Below, in pieces: positions 33,320 to 43,491 of a stretch of 64,000 bases of DNA. Numbering within the stretch: the first letter of the stretch is position 1; every line of letters starts with the position of its first letter. Position numbers and translations under genes: made by a program. Below the pieces are notes generated by a model, which was not told the origin of the DNA, made no database searches, and was given only the letters and a program-made list of their open reading frames with translations. The stretch is taken from the NCBI GenBank assembly GCA_963921195.1, contig OY992537.1, forward strand, positions 146,578,275 through 146,642,274. The letters are read 5' to 3'. This DNA comes from Pegoplata infirma. Its lineage: Eukaryota; Arthropoda; Insecta; Diptera; Anthomyiidae.

Positions 33320-33837
33320 GGTTATATCCTTATAAGTATCCGAAGTTTGCAAGAAATTTCCTGTTCAAAACAGATGTGTTAAGTAGACACTCCAATAAAA
33401 AGAAAATCTAAAATCCATTAAGTATATCCTGAAATATTTGCAAAAGAAGTCAAAATATTGAACCAAATTTGAATATTTTTTTCATACATTTGTTCGTACC
33501 AATTTTTATGATTTTTTTGGTAAAATTAAAAAAAAAGATTAAATCACATTTCCTAAAAATGTTTGCCTCCTAAAAATGAATCTGACACCAAAAAATTTTA
33601 TCAAATCGCCTTCTCGAGATATAGCCATTTTTAATTTTTGTGGACCAAGTTCAAATAAATAAAAATATGAATAACTTTAACATACACTTTTTCAATATTA
33701 AAAAAAATTTCGTGTTGAGGGCTTAGTCACAGATTCGTTTTTAGGATGCCAAAATACTTTAGAAAATGTATCCAACATGTCTGTGCAATAACCGCGTAGA
33801 GTTGTGTTAATGTTTATATATTTTTAACGAAAATAGT

Positions 33838-35555
33838 TGAGTTGTTGAGTTGAGTTGAGGGTGGGTTGTACAAGCCTAAAAATGGGTAAATTTTTAGGCA
33901 AGTCCATGGCGCTCAGACTTAAAATAGTCCATTGTACCGTACCCAGAAAAGAAAGATTAAGTAAGGGTGATAAAAGGTTGAGAAGAAAAAGGAAGAAAAG
34001 TGCTTGCTCAGAATTTCTCAGTTGCTTTCACAAACTTGAGAAAATCAGACAAGGGAAGTCCATGGACCGTGTCCATAGACAGAATATCAGAACCCAATAT
34101 CCGCAGTCTAGCCCTTGAGAACGCTGGACAACAACATACATAATGTTCAGTTGTGTCATCATCCTCAAGAGAAGCCACGCATAATGGGTCTGATAAGACA
34201 CCTAATCTCGTCATATGACGAGCACAGGCATTGTGTCCCGTAATTAAGCCAGTAAGTCTGCGACAGTCTATTCTACTGAGACTGAGTAGATAGTTAGCCA
34301 CTTTCTTGTCTGGCTTAATTACAAAACGTTTGGTATTCTTGCATGCCAACTCATTTGACCATCTTTCCATGAAAGTTGCTTTCATATGAGAGTTGATCCA
34401 AAGCATCAGCCATGTCAAGCCAATACCAATTTGAGGTTCCGGATTGTAAGGAATTGTATCAGAGCCAAGATTTGCCAAAGAGTCAGCAATCTCGTTTCCC
34501 CGTATTCCCCTATGACCCGGAACCCACAGAAGACTGACGCTATTCCCACATGAGACCTCATTGAGTCTGCGTCTACATTCCTGGACAATTTTGGATGAAG
34601 TGACTGGAGATTCAAGTGCAATGAGTGCAGCCTGGCTGTCACTGCAAATACTGATTCTCCTATTACTCCATCTGTTCCCAATTATCCAGGTCGCTACGTC
34701 CAAAATAGCAAATATTTCAGTCTGAAATACTGTAGCCATTTTTCCCATAGCAATATAGCATTTGGTCGCATCGTCCAAATACCAGCCAGACCCAGAGCCA
34801 TTTAAGGTACTGGATCCATCCGTGTAGAAAGTATCCGTGTAATTTTCCAGTAGGTCTGCTGGGTTTCCCCAGTCTTCCCTACTCGGAAATATTACAGTAA
34901 ACTTCCTGCCAAACTCGATGCAAGAGGTTGTATTGTCCAAAGGCATAGAAAACATCGGACAAAGTTCCGATAGCCTATTGAACAGACGACCATGTCCCGC
35001 ATTGTACTCCCCATGCCATGTTCCGCTTTTGCGGAGCCGGCACAAAGATTTCATGGCTTCTCCTTGAATATGTAAGTCCAAGGGAAGCATATCTAACATA
35101 GCGTCCAGAGCTGCGCCTGGGGTGGTGCTCATGGCACCAGTAATTCCCAAGGCTGCCGCTCTTTGCAGTCCGTTTAGCTTGGATCGAATAGTTTTCACCA
35201 TCGTTCTCGGCCACCAGACTACCGCCGCATACGTCACAATAGGTCTAATTACAGCTATGTACATCCAATGTACATTAGCGGGTCTTAGACCCCATGTCTT
35301 CCCAAAAGCACGCCGACACTGCCAGAAAATCCGAAGTGCCCGTGAAACTTTTTGTTCAACATGTTTTGTCCACATTAGTTTACTATCTAGGGTAACCCCT
35401 AAATACTTAACTTCTGTGGACAGTTGAAGAGTTATGCCCTTCAACGTAGGAAGCCGAAGACCCTTATGTTTGGTTCTTCGCGTGAACAACACGAGTGTTG
35501 TCTTATTTGGATTGACAGACAATCCATGTCGATTGCACCAGTTGTCCATCAAGTC
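33838..35555 (-). mobile_element. 5'-truncated non-LTR retrotransposon, 12-bp target duplication
   Basis: Perfect 12-bp direct repeats AACGAAAATAGT at 33826-33837 and 35556-35567 bound the insertion. On the minus strand it ends in a short tandem tail of CAACT units (33838-33858 on the plus strand: TTGAGTTGTTGAG..). The 5' end is lost in the middle of reverse transcriptase, the usual result of target-primed reverse transcription. The intact ORF and perfect duplication point to a fairly recent insertion. Confidence 0.88.
34008..35552 (-). CDS. LINE ORF2 fragment: RT C-terminus, RNase H, C-terminal Cys/His region
   Basis: 514 uninterrupted codons. In its full form the protein nicks target DNA and reverse-transcribes the element RNA. 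Residues 1-115 are the end of the RT domain and thumb (NPNKTTLVLF, then KYLGVTLDSKLMWTKHV near 49-65), lying downstream of the catalytic Asp pair, which is missing. Residues 240-370 are an RNase H domain: YTDGSS (Asp245), QTEIFAI (Glu279), SDSQAAL (Asp305) and GNEIADSLA (Asp357), with all four acidic positions kept. Residues 430-490 hold a Cys/His-rich segment (TGHNACARHMTRLG, later EHYVCCCP), partly decayed since one expected Cys reads Ser. An RNase H on the LINE suggests the I/Loa/R1-type groups and argues against Jockey or CR1. The frame continues three codons upstream of the first Met to the truncation point. The endonuclease and most of RT are absent, so it cannot move on its own. Confidence 0.85.
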   Translation of the reverse strand: MMDNWCNRHGLSVNPNKTTLVLFTRRTKHKGLRLPTLKGITLQLSTEVKYLGVTLDSKLMWTKHVEQKVSRALRIFWQCRRAFGKTWGLRPANVHWMYIAVIRPIVTYAAVVWWPRTMVKTIRSKLNGLQRAAALGITGAMSTTPGAALDAMLDMLPLDLHIQGEAMKSLCRLRKSGTWHGEYNAGHGRLFNRLSELCPMFSMPLDNTTSCIEFGRKFTVIFPSREDWGNPADLLENYTDTFYTDGSSTLNGSGSGWYLDDATKCYIAMGKMATVFQTEIFAILDVATWIIGNRWSNRRISICSDSQAALIALESPVTSSKIVQECRRRLNEVSCGNSVSLLWVPGHRGIRGNEIADSLANLGSDTIPYNPEPQIGIGLTWLMLWINSHMKATFMERWSNELACKNTKRFVIKPDKKVANYLLSLSRIDCRRLTGLITGHNACARHMTRLGVLSDPLCVASLEDDDTTEHYVCCCPAFSRARLRILGSDILSMDTVHGLPLSDFLKFVKATEKF

Positions 35556-35620
35556 AACGAAAATAGTAGTTAACTTAACTACAAAAATTAAAGTTAACGA
35601 AAATAGTAGTTAACTTTAAT
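35556..35620. repeat. Short duplication next to the LINE target
   Basis: 'AACGAAAATAGTAGTTAACT' occurs at 35556 and again at about 35597, separated by an AACTACAAAAATTAAAG stretch that is itself partly mirrored. This local repeat is not present in K copy 2. Confidence 0.6.
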
Positions 35621-35768
35621 TTTTGTAAATACTTTTTTTGTGATTTCGTGTTATATGTATGTTTTTTAGTTTTGTTTTAATTTTTTTCGTTCGGAAGGGG
35701 GGCTTTTGCCCACCCAAGAATAATGGCCTAGATACGCTTATGCCTACACTACTCTGTGGCACAGGGTA

Positions 35769-37071
35769 CAGATGGTCGCGTGAGTGACTTTTGACTCACA
35801 CTCACTAGTACTCACACAAACTTCACTCACACTCACGTAACTTTTTTTTATAAAAAAAAATTAGCTTTTTTTGAATGAAAGAAAATATGAAGAGAAAATA
35901 AAGCACGCAAAAAAATGACTCACGCAAACTCACTCACGCAATTTTTTTCCCCACTCACTCACAACCACTTGAGTAAAATTGAGTTTCAGTCTCACTCACA
36001 CTGAAAAAAAAGACATAACTAAAATTAAGGAAAAAATGTCTTTAAAAATTTAACTAAAAAATGAGAAATTTTCTTAACTATGAGGAAAAAATTTTAGTTC
36101 ATTTACTTATAATTAGTTCATAGTTTTCTTTAAATGGATTTTTTTAATATTAGGAAAAAAATTCTTACTGCGAAAGAAATTTTCCACAAATCTAAGAATC
36201 GTATCTTTATTTTTAAGATATATTTCTTAAAAAACAATTTAGTTCAAGTTTAGTTAAAATTTACTAAAAAAACATCATCGTATTTCTCTTCTTTGAATTT
36301 AGGAAGTGTACTTCTTAGAATTTAGTTAATGACTTCTGAGAATTTAGTAAATAACTTCTTAGAATTTAGTTAAAAATTCAAAATGGCGATATCTCGAAAA
36401 CTAAGCGAGATAAAGCGAAACGGATGAAATTTTCAAAAGAAAGACTACAAAGAAAAATATGGAATAGCCTAGCTCTGCATATCTGTCGGGGTCTCAAGAC
36501 CCTAATTTTAGATCTAAAATTTGAAATTCCCGAGATTTTATATATGCACATATCTCGGTAAATACTGCCAACACAAGAAAAGGTCCAACGGCATTTTTGT
36601 AGCCCTTGACTCATAGAACACTTCCGCAAAATACTCGAAAGCCCTCCGATCAATAGTTTTTGAGTTATCCGGTTTTTAAGATTCTCAAGACCCTATCAGG
36701 CCCCTTATTACCGTATCTCAAAAACTAAGTAAGTTAGAGCGAAACGGACACAAATTTTGGTTCAAAATCTATGGGGACCCTTAAAGGACCCAACGGGGTC
36801 TCGAGTTAAATGGGGTCCAAAACCGTGGGTCCAGGGTCTAGACCCAATCTATTTCTAAAATGTGAAGTATAATTTTTCCCATTTTCTAGTTAAAATTGGC
36901 TTAAAATTAAATAACTTCGTTTTCCTTATTTTTGGGAAAATTATGAACTAAAACTAAGAAAAAAAATCTTTGGAGCCAAATCATTCCCTCTTTTTCTCAA
37001 AATTTAGTTAATTTTCCCAGATTTTAGTTCACTTTTTTTTTGAGTGCAAGCGTGAATCACGCACAAATCTG
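35769..37071. mobile_element. Possible hAT element with CAGAT..ATCTG ends, hosting a MITE
   Basis: The left end CAGATGGTCGCGTGAGTGAC and the right end read inward CAGATTTGTGCGTGATTCAC agree at about 14 of 20. The interior repeats ACTCACTCACG and CTCACACTCAC words. No clear 8-bp duplication flanks it, so the limits are tentative. Confidence 0.4.
35999..37046. mobile_element. CACT..AGTG MITE carrying the 'ATATCTCG' cassette, 1048 bp, CA duplication
   Basis: CACTGAAAAAAAAG to CTTTTTTTTTGAGTG, flanked by CA on both sides (35997-35998, 37047-37048) in place of TA. The outer thirds are TTTAGTTAA/TTAACTAAA-type words. The centre (36380-36870) carries 'GGCGATATCTCGAAAACTAA' plus 'GCACATATCTCGGTAAATAC', shared with 12101-12881 and 15483-16367. 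Confidence 0.72.
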
Positions 37072-37913
37072 CTTTGTGCCCATGTCAAGTACAGGGTATT
37101 GTGAGTTTGTCTTAATGTTTGTAATTTTCCGAAATATTGGTCCTACACCAAACTTCAAGTATAGCGATCGATTTAGAATCACTTTCTGGGTCGATTTAGC
37201 GATGTCCGTCCATGTAAACATAGTGAGCACGATACAGGTCGCAACAATCAATTGATTTGACTGAAATTAAAAAAAAAATAAACGGTCCATGTTTTGACCT
37301 ACCCCCATACAAATGCCCCCCCCCCAAATTTGGCTAACATTACTTTTATAGCCGTAATTTAACAGGTATCCTTTCGAAATTTTGGCATATGAATAAATAA
37401 ATACCCAAAAAAAAACATATTTTGTAATCATATATTTGGAATGTTTCCAAATTATAAAGAAATCTGACCATTTCTACTTATTGTCCCACACTAACAAAAG
37501 AGCTAACTTAATTTTGGGATACAATTTTCTTCAAAATAGTTCATAAATTTTACCACAATTTAGTAAAATTTAACTAAAAGTTTAGAAATTTAGAAAAGTT
37601 TCGAAATTTTCTACCCATTAGTTTATCATACTTATCATCTTAGATTTAAGAAAGTTTTTTTCACTACTTTAGTAAATTTTTTAAAAGTTGAGAATTTTTT
37701 TTTTTAAAACATAAAATGGCGATATCTAAACTAAAAACTAAGATTTCAAACCGAAAAAAGCTTGTTGAGCAGTGTAATTAAACCATTCTTGGACTCAAAT
37801 TAAGTTTGTGCACTAATTAAAGATGTCACAAAATATAGACTTGGGACACATTTCCGGAAAACACTGGTGTAGGGTATAAGGTCGGTCTTGACCCACTATA
37901 ATTTTCTTACTTG

Positions 37914-38166
37914 TTACCATAACTCCAACAAAATGGTAATTAAACCATTATTTAATTGGTCCCTAAAGTTCTCATCTATGCTGAATGTTATATCGACCAC
38001 TTGTTCGGTAGGGTATCGTGATTAATATGCCTAGATTTAAACCGTTTTTTACTATACAATAGCGGCGCAGCCGAATTTTTTTTTCAGCCGCGCTGTTCTA
38101 AAAAGAATCGCGGCGCGCAGCCGAAACGCCGCCGCCGCCAAAAATTTTTGCTCTTCAGCCGCCGCT
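37914..38166. other. Spacer with a GC-rich GCCGCC-type island
   Basis: 38060-38166 is unusually G+C-rich for this window: repeated CAGCCG, GCGGCGCGCAGCCG and CGCCGCCGCCGCC. Similar sequence (GCGCCGCCGAAAATTTTGC) continues at 39002, so the following element split a GC-rich locus. No reading frame is evident. Confidence 0.5.
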
Positions 38167-39001
38167 CAGTGCCACATTTGGCCAATCTAGGACGACAAAA
38201 ATCCAATTTTAATTATATTGACTTGAAATTCGGTATAAATGTTTGTTTTGACTTCGAAAATAACAATATGAAAAATGTGGGAGGCCGGTTAAGGGCCACG
38301 CCCACTTATTTTAAAATTTATAATTTTGGTTATAATTTCTTTAAATTTGGTATATATACTCTTAATGACTGTAGAAATAATATCACAAAAAAATGAGGGC
38401 GGTCAGACAACTGCCACGCCCACTTTTTTAAAATATGTTTAAAAAACATGTAAAAACAAGGTTTACATATCACCCACTGTAGTCGGCGTCGCAGACGGTC
38501 GCAAAAGTTAGCCGTTGAAATAAGTACTATAGATATTGGTCAATATATCTGCAAAAGTCCGGCGACCAATACGGACCAAACACAAAAGTTCTATTCCATC
38601 AAAATAAATAAATATATAATTTTCTTTTCAAAAATTTGTATTGTGTTAAAAATTTAATAAAAAATAGAAAAATTTGTTTTAAAAAAAAAGAAAAGATATG
38701 ACTTAAAGCATTTAAATATCCTTTAAAATTCCCAAAAAAGAGTGGATAAATATCTCTTTTTGTTCAAAAGTTACAACAGTTTAAACTCGACTTAATTTAT
38801 GCGAAATAATATGCACTAGTTACAGGATTTTTCAAGATGCAACTTTATGCACCCACCTGTTAGTAACGAACAGAATTATCGATATTATATGATTATTTTC
38901 GTGCTATTAGGAATGTTCCATAATACATACAAATATATCATGAAAATCGGGGAACTTTTTTTTTGATTTTTGTCGTGCTAGATTGGCCAAATGTGGCACT
39001 G
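38167..39001. mobile_element. CAGTGCCACATTTGGCC inverted-repeat element, 835 bp
   Basis: CAGTGCCACATTTGGCCAAT at the left and its complement ATTGGCCAAATGTGGCACTG at the right; the match extends to about 37 bp with one mismatch. CAG..CTG ends suggest hAT, but the flanks (CCGCCGCT and TGCGCCGC) are not an exact 8-bp duplication, perhaps because the GCC repeats have slipped. The 82-codon frame at 38148-38396 crosses the boundary and is not a gene. Confidence 0.65.
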
Positions 39002-39131
39002 TGCGCCGCCGAAAATTTTGCATCGGCTTGCTTCAGTGGTCGTGCATCCATCGTATTGGTTCTGACATATAGTCAGCAACCATTCATAATATTTTCCTGT
39101 ATTTTGGACATATTTTATTGGAAAATAGAAA

Positions 39132-39917
39132 ATGGCTACGAATGAACGTGCACCACCAGAATTGGATTAGTAGCAAAACTGGAAACGTAATTTTATGGTG
39201 TACATGATTGCCAGTGGAAAATCGGGTGAACGAGAAACAAAAAAAAATTGCAAATTTTATCTGGTTGATTGGTACAAGTGGCGCCAATATCTACAATATA
39301 TTGTTTCAAAATGACGGATCCCAAAATTCGTTACTCGGTACCGTCATTGCGGGTGATGCTGTAGTACAGCGGACATTGGATGAAGTTTTGGAAAAATTTT
39401 ACCAACATTGTTTGCCACAACGAAATATCGCAACGGAATCGTACAAATTTAACGTAATTTTACAAAAGGAAAAACAAACATTTACAGAATTTGAAACGGA
39501 ATTGAGAACACAAATACGTCACTGTGATTTCAAGTGTAAATATGGTGAATCGTACGAGAATCGAATGTTGCGTGATCAAATCATTGTTGGTGTACACAAT
39601 AAAAAACTGCAATTAAATTGTTAGACGAAAAAGATGAAGAATTGGTACGTGTAATTGACACATGCAAAACAAATGAAGCAGCAAACGCAAACAAGGGCAT
39701 CTTGGACGCGAAACAATTTTCGGTGAATACAGTCAAAGCAAACGATAATTCAGAATCAACATCAATTGGAGCAATTAATCGTTTTTGCTTTAACTGTGGT
39801 TGGCCGTGGAAATTCAGCCATATTAATGACTGCAAAGCTAAGGACGTTATCTGTCGCATTGTCACTTTCATTTGTGCGGACGTGTTTTTGTTTTGCTCTA
39901 CAAAAATCGTTACTTAA
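39132..39917 (+). pseudogene. Gypsy-type (Ty3/Metaviridae) gag remnant
   Basis: Gag packages the element RNA into virus-like particles. An ATG at 39132 opens MATNERAPPELD, then two stops and a frame change lead into the long readable part (39208-39624), with WLIGTSGANIYN, KFYQHCLPQRNIATESYKFN, FTEFETELRTQIRHCDFKC and MLRDQIIVGV. That order (W..G..G..IYN, a Y..C.P..N....Y.F, F...LR.....C.F, LRD.I..G) is the Gypsy/Mag-type capsid pattern. After another frameshift near 39617 the segment to 39917 contains CFNCGW, then H and C spaced as in a zinc knuckle. No protease or RT follows and no LTRs were found. It is a decayed fragment in an otherwise non-coding setting. The small antisense frames here are shadows. 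Confidence 0.75.
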
Positions 39918-40264
39918 CCTTGTGTTGTTGTTGAAAAAAATAACAAAAAACATTAAAAAAAATCGCGAAAAGACGCTTTATAAATGTTCGTTAAAATAAA
40001 TAAAGATTTTAAATATTATCAAAAAGAATTAAACAAACAAATAATAAAAATTTCTAAAAAAACAAGAACCAATAGTGCAGAAAAAAAAAATAACAAATAA
40101 CACTGTGCAACAAGAAAAATGAGCCTCAATGGCTTCAACGCCATATGAAAGTAGACCATCAAATGGACAAAATCACCAAAGGGTTTTGCAAAGTCAGTTC
40201 GGATTTCTTTTTTATAGCCCACTGAAGTTTTTATTTTTTTATCAAAGGCGTTTGAAAAACGTCA
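39918..40264. other. A+T-rich spacer, no gene
   Basis: Poly-A/AATAA-rich sequence with no feature beyond short A runs. Confidence 0.4.
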
Positions 40265-40800
40265 AAAATACTATAATAAAAACACATCTGAGCTTCAAAA
40301 TATGATTTGATGTCTTCAGTGAAATTTTATGGCGGTTCTTTTCTTAGAACATTTTAACCCTCTAGCTGCCATTTTAAGGTGTCATTTTAGTCCTTTTTCA
40401 AAAACTAAACACAGAAGTCTAATAAAACATCAATTTAGAGGGTTAAAATGTTCTACAAATATTTTCCTCATAAAATTTCACTAGGGGTTGTCATTAAAGT
40501 TTGTGCGACATGTGCAAAGTGCTTAAAAAGGATCAAGTATAAATAATTTGTTATTTTTTTTTACCAAAGCAGTGCAAATATACTTTTGAGCTAAAAATGA
40601 TGTGCTGATGTGTTTTATAAAATTTTATGATGATTTTTTTCTTTGACCAAATTAACCCTCTAGCTACCGTTTTAAAGGGTCATTTTTGTCCTTTTTTAAA
40701 AGAAATACAAAAAAAGTCTCTAAAAAAAGGCAGTTAGAGGGTTAAAATGTTTTACAAATATTTTCTGCATCAAATTTTACTAGGGCACGTCTAAGACAGA
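40265..40800. repeat. Two ~295-bp repeated units with inner inverted words
   Basis: 'TTAACCCTCTAGCTGCC' (40364) recurs as 'TTAACCCTCTAGCTACC' (40653), and 'AGAGGGTTAAAATGTTCTAC' (40437) as 'AGAGGGTTAAAATGTTTTAC' (40735). Within each unit the two landmarks are inverted, so each unit can fold. A third diverged, reversed unit is at 45100-45370. Confidence 0.65.
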
Positions 40801-40845
40801 AAGTTCGTCCAGCATATAGAAAATGCTTAAAGAAATAAAAAAAAA

Positions 40846-42367
40846 CAATTAAAAAAGTTAAATTCGACTTTGTCGAATGTATTGATATCCTCCACAATGT
40901 AAAAAAGTTTACTTGCTAAAAAACAAAACAAACATTAAAAAAAAATCGACAAAAAAATTTTATGGTAAAAAAAAAAATTCGACAAAAATATTTTTTTTTT
41001 TGTAAAAAAATATGTTTGAACTTGTTTAAATACCAATCGGTGATCAATTCTGTTCACATGTGTCAACCAGCAACCGAATTAAAACATTTTGTGTTTTTAG
41101 GTTATGTTGAATGTGCCACAATTTTCGAGGTATTTTTATATCTTCGTTTATATCTTTTGAACCGCTGCACAGTTTGGAAAAATGGACTTTTTTTGTCCGA
41201 TTTTGCCTACAGGTCGCAATTCTTAACCGATTTTAGTTTTTCTTTTTTTAAAATTTAGCTTATAAAATTTCTCATCGGTCTGTCATGGTGGATTTTTAAA
41301 AATCGTTCTTCGTTTTATTTGAATATTTTTTTTAAATTTCAGAAAATATTAATTTTTTTAGAATTTGTGCTCTAAAAAATGTAATAGGTAGGGGACGAAT
41401 TAGCTGTATGGACAAAATTAAAGGTATTTGAACCCCTTATAAATGACATTAATAGCATTTGTTAATTTATTCTTATTTTGGTTTTTATAAACAGATGAAA
41501 ACTTAAAAATGTTTACTTTTAAATACCTATATCATTTTAAATAATGTACCAATTTCAATGAAATTTTTTTTAGATTAAAGCTTATCATTTTCTTAACCAT
41601 TATTGATAAACAAAATATTTTTGCAAAATTGTTTAACTCTTTTTATCGAATTTACAATGTTACAACTTTTTTTTTTTTTAAAACAGTCTAAAAAATAATT
41701 TTAAAATTCCAAAAATCATAAGGTAAAATTTAAGCAAAAAAATAAAATTTTTTAAAAAAAAATTTGTGTACCAATTATGACTAAGCAAAACATAAGCTTT
41801 AATCTAAAGAAGATTTCATTGAAATTGGTACATTATTTTTAAAGATATAGGCTTTTAAAAGTGAAAATTCTTGAATTTTTGTCTGGTTATAAAAACCAAA
41901 ATAATAATATATTTTCAAATACTAACCACGTCGTTGATAAGGGGTTCTAATACCTTTAATTTAGTCTGTAAAGCTTATTCACCCCATGCCTAATACATTT
42001 TTTATTGCAAAAATACTGAAAAAATGAAAATTTTCTGAATTTAAGGAAAATATAAAAAGTAATCCGAATTTTTTTTCAAAAATCCACTATGACAGGTCGA
42101 TGCGGAATTTTATTAGCTAAAATACAAAAAAAGAAAAACCAAAATCGGTTAAGAATTGCGACCTGTAGGCAAAATTGGACAAAAAAAGTCCATTTTTCCC
42201 CACTGTGCGCTGAACCGATTTCGATCAAATGCAATACAAACTATCTAGGGCAAGAACAAGTAAATATGCTAGGTCTTAGTTATATCTGTTTAATATTTTG
42301 GCCGTGATCACCATTTCCACAGACGGACAGGCATCGCTAGAATGTCTTAAAATCGATCACTGATCAA
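40846..42367 (-). mobile_element. TATACCC-type element fragment (type M), heavily rearranged
   Basis: It begins with the hairpin 'AAATTCGACTTTGTCGAAT' near 40861 and ends in 'CAGACGGACAGGCATCGC' (42322-42339) and 'CTTAAAATCGATCACTGATC', as in other type-M copies on the minus strand. The middle is replaced by a large inverted repeat. The right part is cut by element C copy 2 at 42368. Confidence 0.5.
41165..42220. repeat. Inverted repeat, ~1.05 kb
   Basis: 'TTTTTTTGTCCGATTTTGCC' (41189-41208), 'GGTCGCAATTCTTAACCGAT' (41212-41231) and 'TTTGAACCCCTTATAAATGA' (41427-41446) have their complements at about 42172-42190, 42149-42168 and 41935-41950. The centre falls near 41690. No duplication was identified. 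The short plus frames at 40962 and 42089 are arm artefacts. Confidence 0.7.
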
Positions 42368-42637
42368 TAGGGCAAGTACTTTCATGAAAATGCATGTTTT
42401 TACTCGGCACTCTAAACATAACATAAATTTAATATCTATCCGAATCAATAAATTTGCAATAAAATGGCATCGATTTGTAGTTGCATATTTTGGTATAAAT
42501 GCATATTTTTGCATATTTTCATATAAATTGAGATTTTTTTAATTTTCATCCACATTTTTTCAAAAAATCAATTTAACAACCTTAACAGAATCCAAAACCG
42601 ATCCACTATTTCTTGTAAAAAAAAAATTATTTTCTTA

Positions 42638-43491
42638 CACTCAAAATAATAACTCTGGTAAATTACAGAAAAAGTCTGCTAATTTAACAGAGTACACCAT
42701 ACTTTTCCAGCTAATAACATTTCTTGGTAATTTTACTAAAAAACTCTGAAAAATGATTTTGACAAAATAACTGTTAATTTACAGAGTTTATAGTAAAATA
42801 TTGGTTAAATATGAAAGCTTTTTGACAGAGAAAACGCTGTAATTTTACTTTAAAACTTTGTAAAATGATTTGTACAAAAAAAACTGTTAATTTACCGAGT
42901 TTCTAGTAAAATATTGGTTAAATAAACCACCATTCAGCAAAGAAAACTATATAAATTTACATATATTTGTAAAATGCATTTGATGAAAAAAAAAAATTAC
43001 AGAAAAAACTTTACAGAGTTTAGTTTTTTTGATAACTTTTTTTGCAACTTTTTCTCAAAAAAAAAATATACAGTTAAAATTTTGATGTTTGGTAACAAAA
43101 ACAAAAACTACTCAAAACAGAAAACTTTTTTGGTTATAAAAAAATACGCAGTATTTTGCTTAGATCTGTATTTTAGCAAAAAACTCTGTTAATTATCTGT
43201 AAAATTAAGATTACAAAGTAAAAAGTAATATAACAGAGGAAACTTTGTTTTTTTTGTCACAACAAAATAAACAGTATTTTCTTTAAATCTATATTTTGAC
43301 AGTTGTTGAATTGAGATTACAGTCATTTTACAGAGTATTTTACAGCAATGGTGCCCAAACACTTGTTAGAGATCAACGAAGACACACACACACATAATAT
43401 GAACGACAACGAAACTAACAACAGAGAGCGTAAAAAACAAAAAAATTCTCTTTTTGGGCACCGCTGTTTTACAGAGTTATTATTTTGAGTG
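42638..43491. mobile_element. Family D MITE, copy 5
   Basis: CACTCAAAATAATAACTC to TTATTATTTTGAGTG, TA on both sides (42636-42637, 43492-43493). It contains a later 121-bp hAT MITE (43346-43466). The rest matches copy 4 in reverse orientation. Confidence 0.87.
43346..43466. mobile_element. hAT MITE F, 121 bp
   Basis: The left end CAATGGTGCCCAAA and the right end read inward CAGCGGTGCCCAAA, with a perfect 8-bp duplication TTTTACAG at 43338-43345 and 43467-43474. Copies 1 and 4 of the host MITE show the empty site. It holds a (CA)n tract and an ACAACAGAGAGCG stretch; not coding. Confidence 0.85.

Larger units (their letters stand above)
32860..35742. mobile_element. K-type element, copy 1 (left end not found)
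   Basis: The right end reads GGCTTTTGCCCACCC..TACGCTTATG (35701-35742), as in copy 2 (ending 54823). Shared interior blocks include 'TGTAAAAGTTATTCATAT' (32882 / 52270), 'GCAAGAAATTTCCTGTTCAA' (33348 / 52400) and 'TTGCAAAAGAAGTCAAA' (33439 / 52960). The left CATAGGCGTAG end of copy 2 is not seen, so this copy is 5' truncated or rearranged. It hosts a 299-bp MITE and a LINE fragment. Confidence 0.65.
35743..37913 (+). mobile_element. TATACCC-type element, type L, copy 2, interrupted
   Basis: The 5' piece 'CCTACACTACTCTGTGGCAC' is at 35743-35768. The body resumes near 37092 with 'CAGGGTATTGTGAGTTTGTC' and runs to ACTTG at 37913 through 'GGTCGGTCTTGACCCACTAT'. The CTGTCC microsatellite has collapsed to GTCCGTCC. 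The interruption holds a CAG..CTG element and a MITE. Confidence 0.6.

Noticed and set aside
34415..34681. 88-codon minus frame (and the 79-codon one at 34975-35214)
   Set aside because: Alternative frames within the intact 514-codon LINE ORF.
35122..35427. 101-codon plus-strand frame
   Set aside because: Antisense shadow of the LINE RT/RNase H frame.
37490..37720. Another CACT..AGTG MITE starting CACTAACAAAAG
   Set aside because: No matching right end or flanking duplication could be identified.
39581..39999. Overlapping frames on both strands beside the gag remnant
   Set aside because: Only the plus frame that continues the gag and its CFNCGW knuckle makes sense; the rest are shadows.
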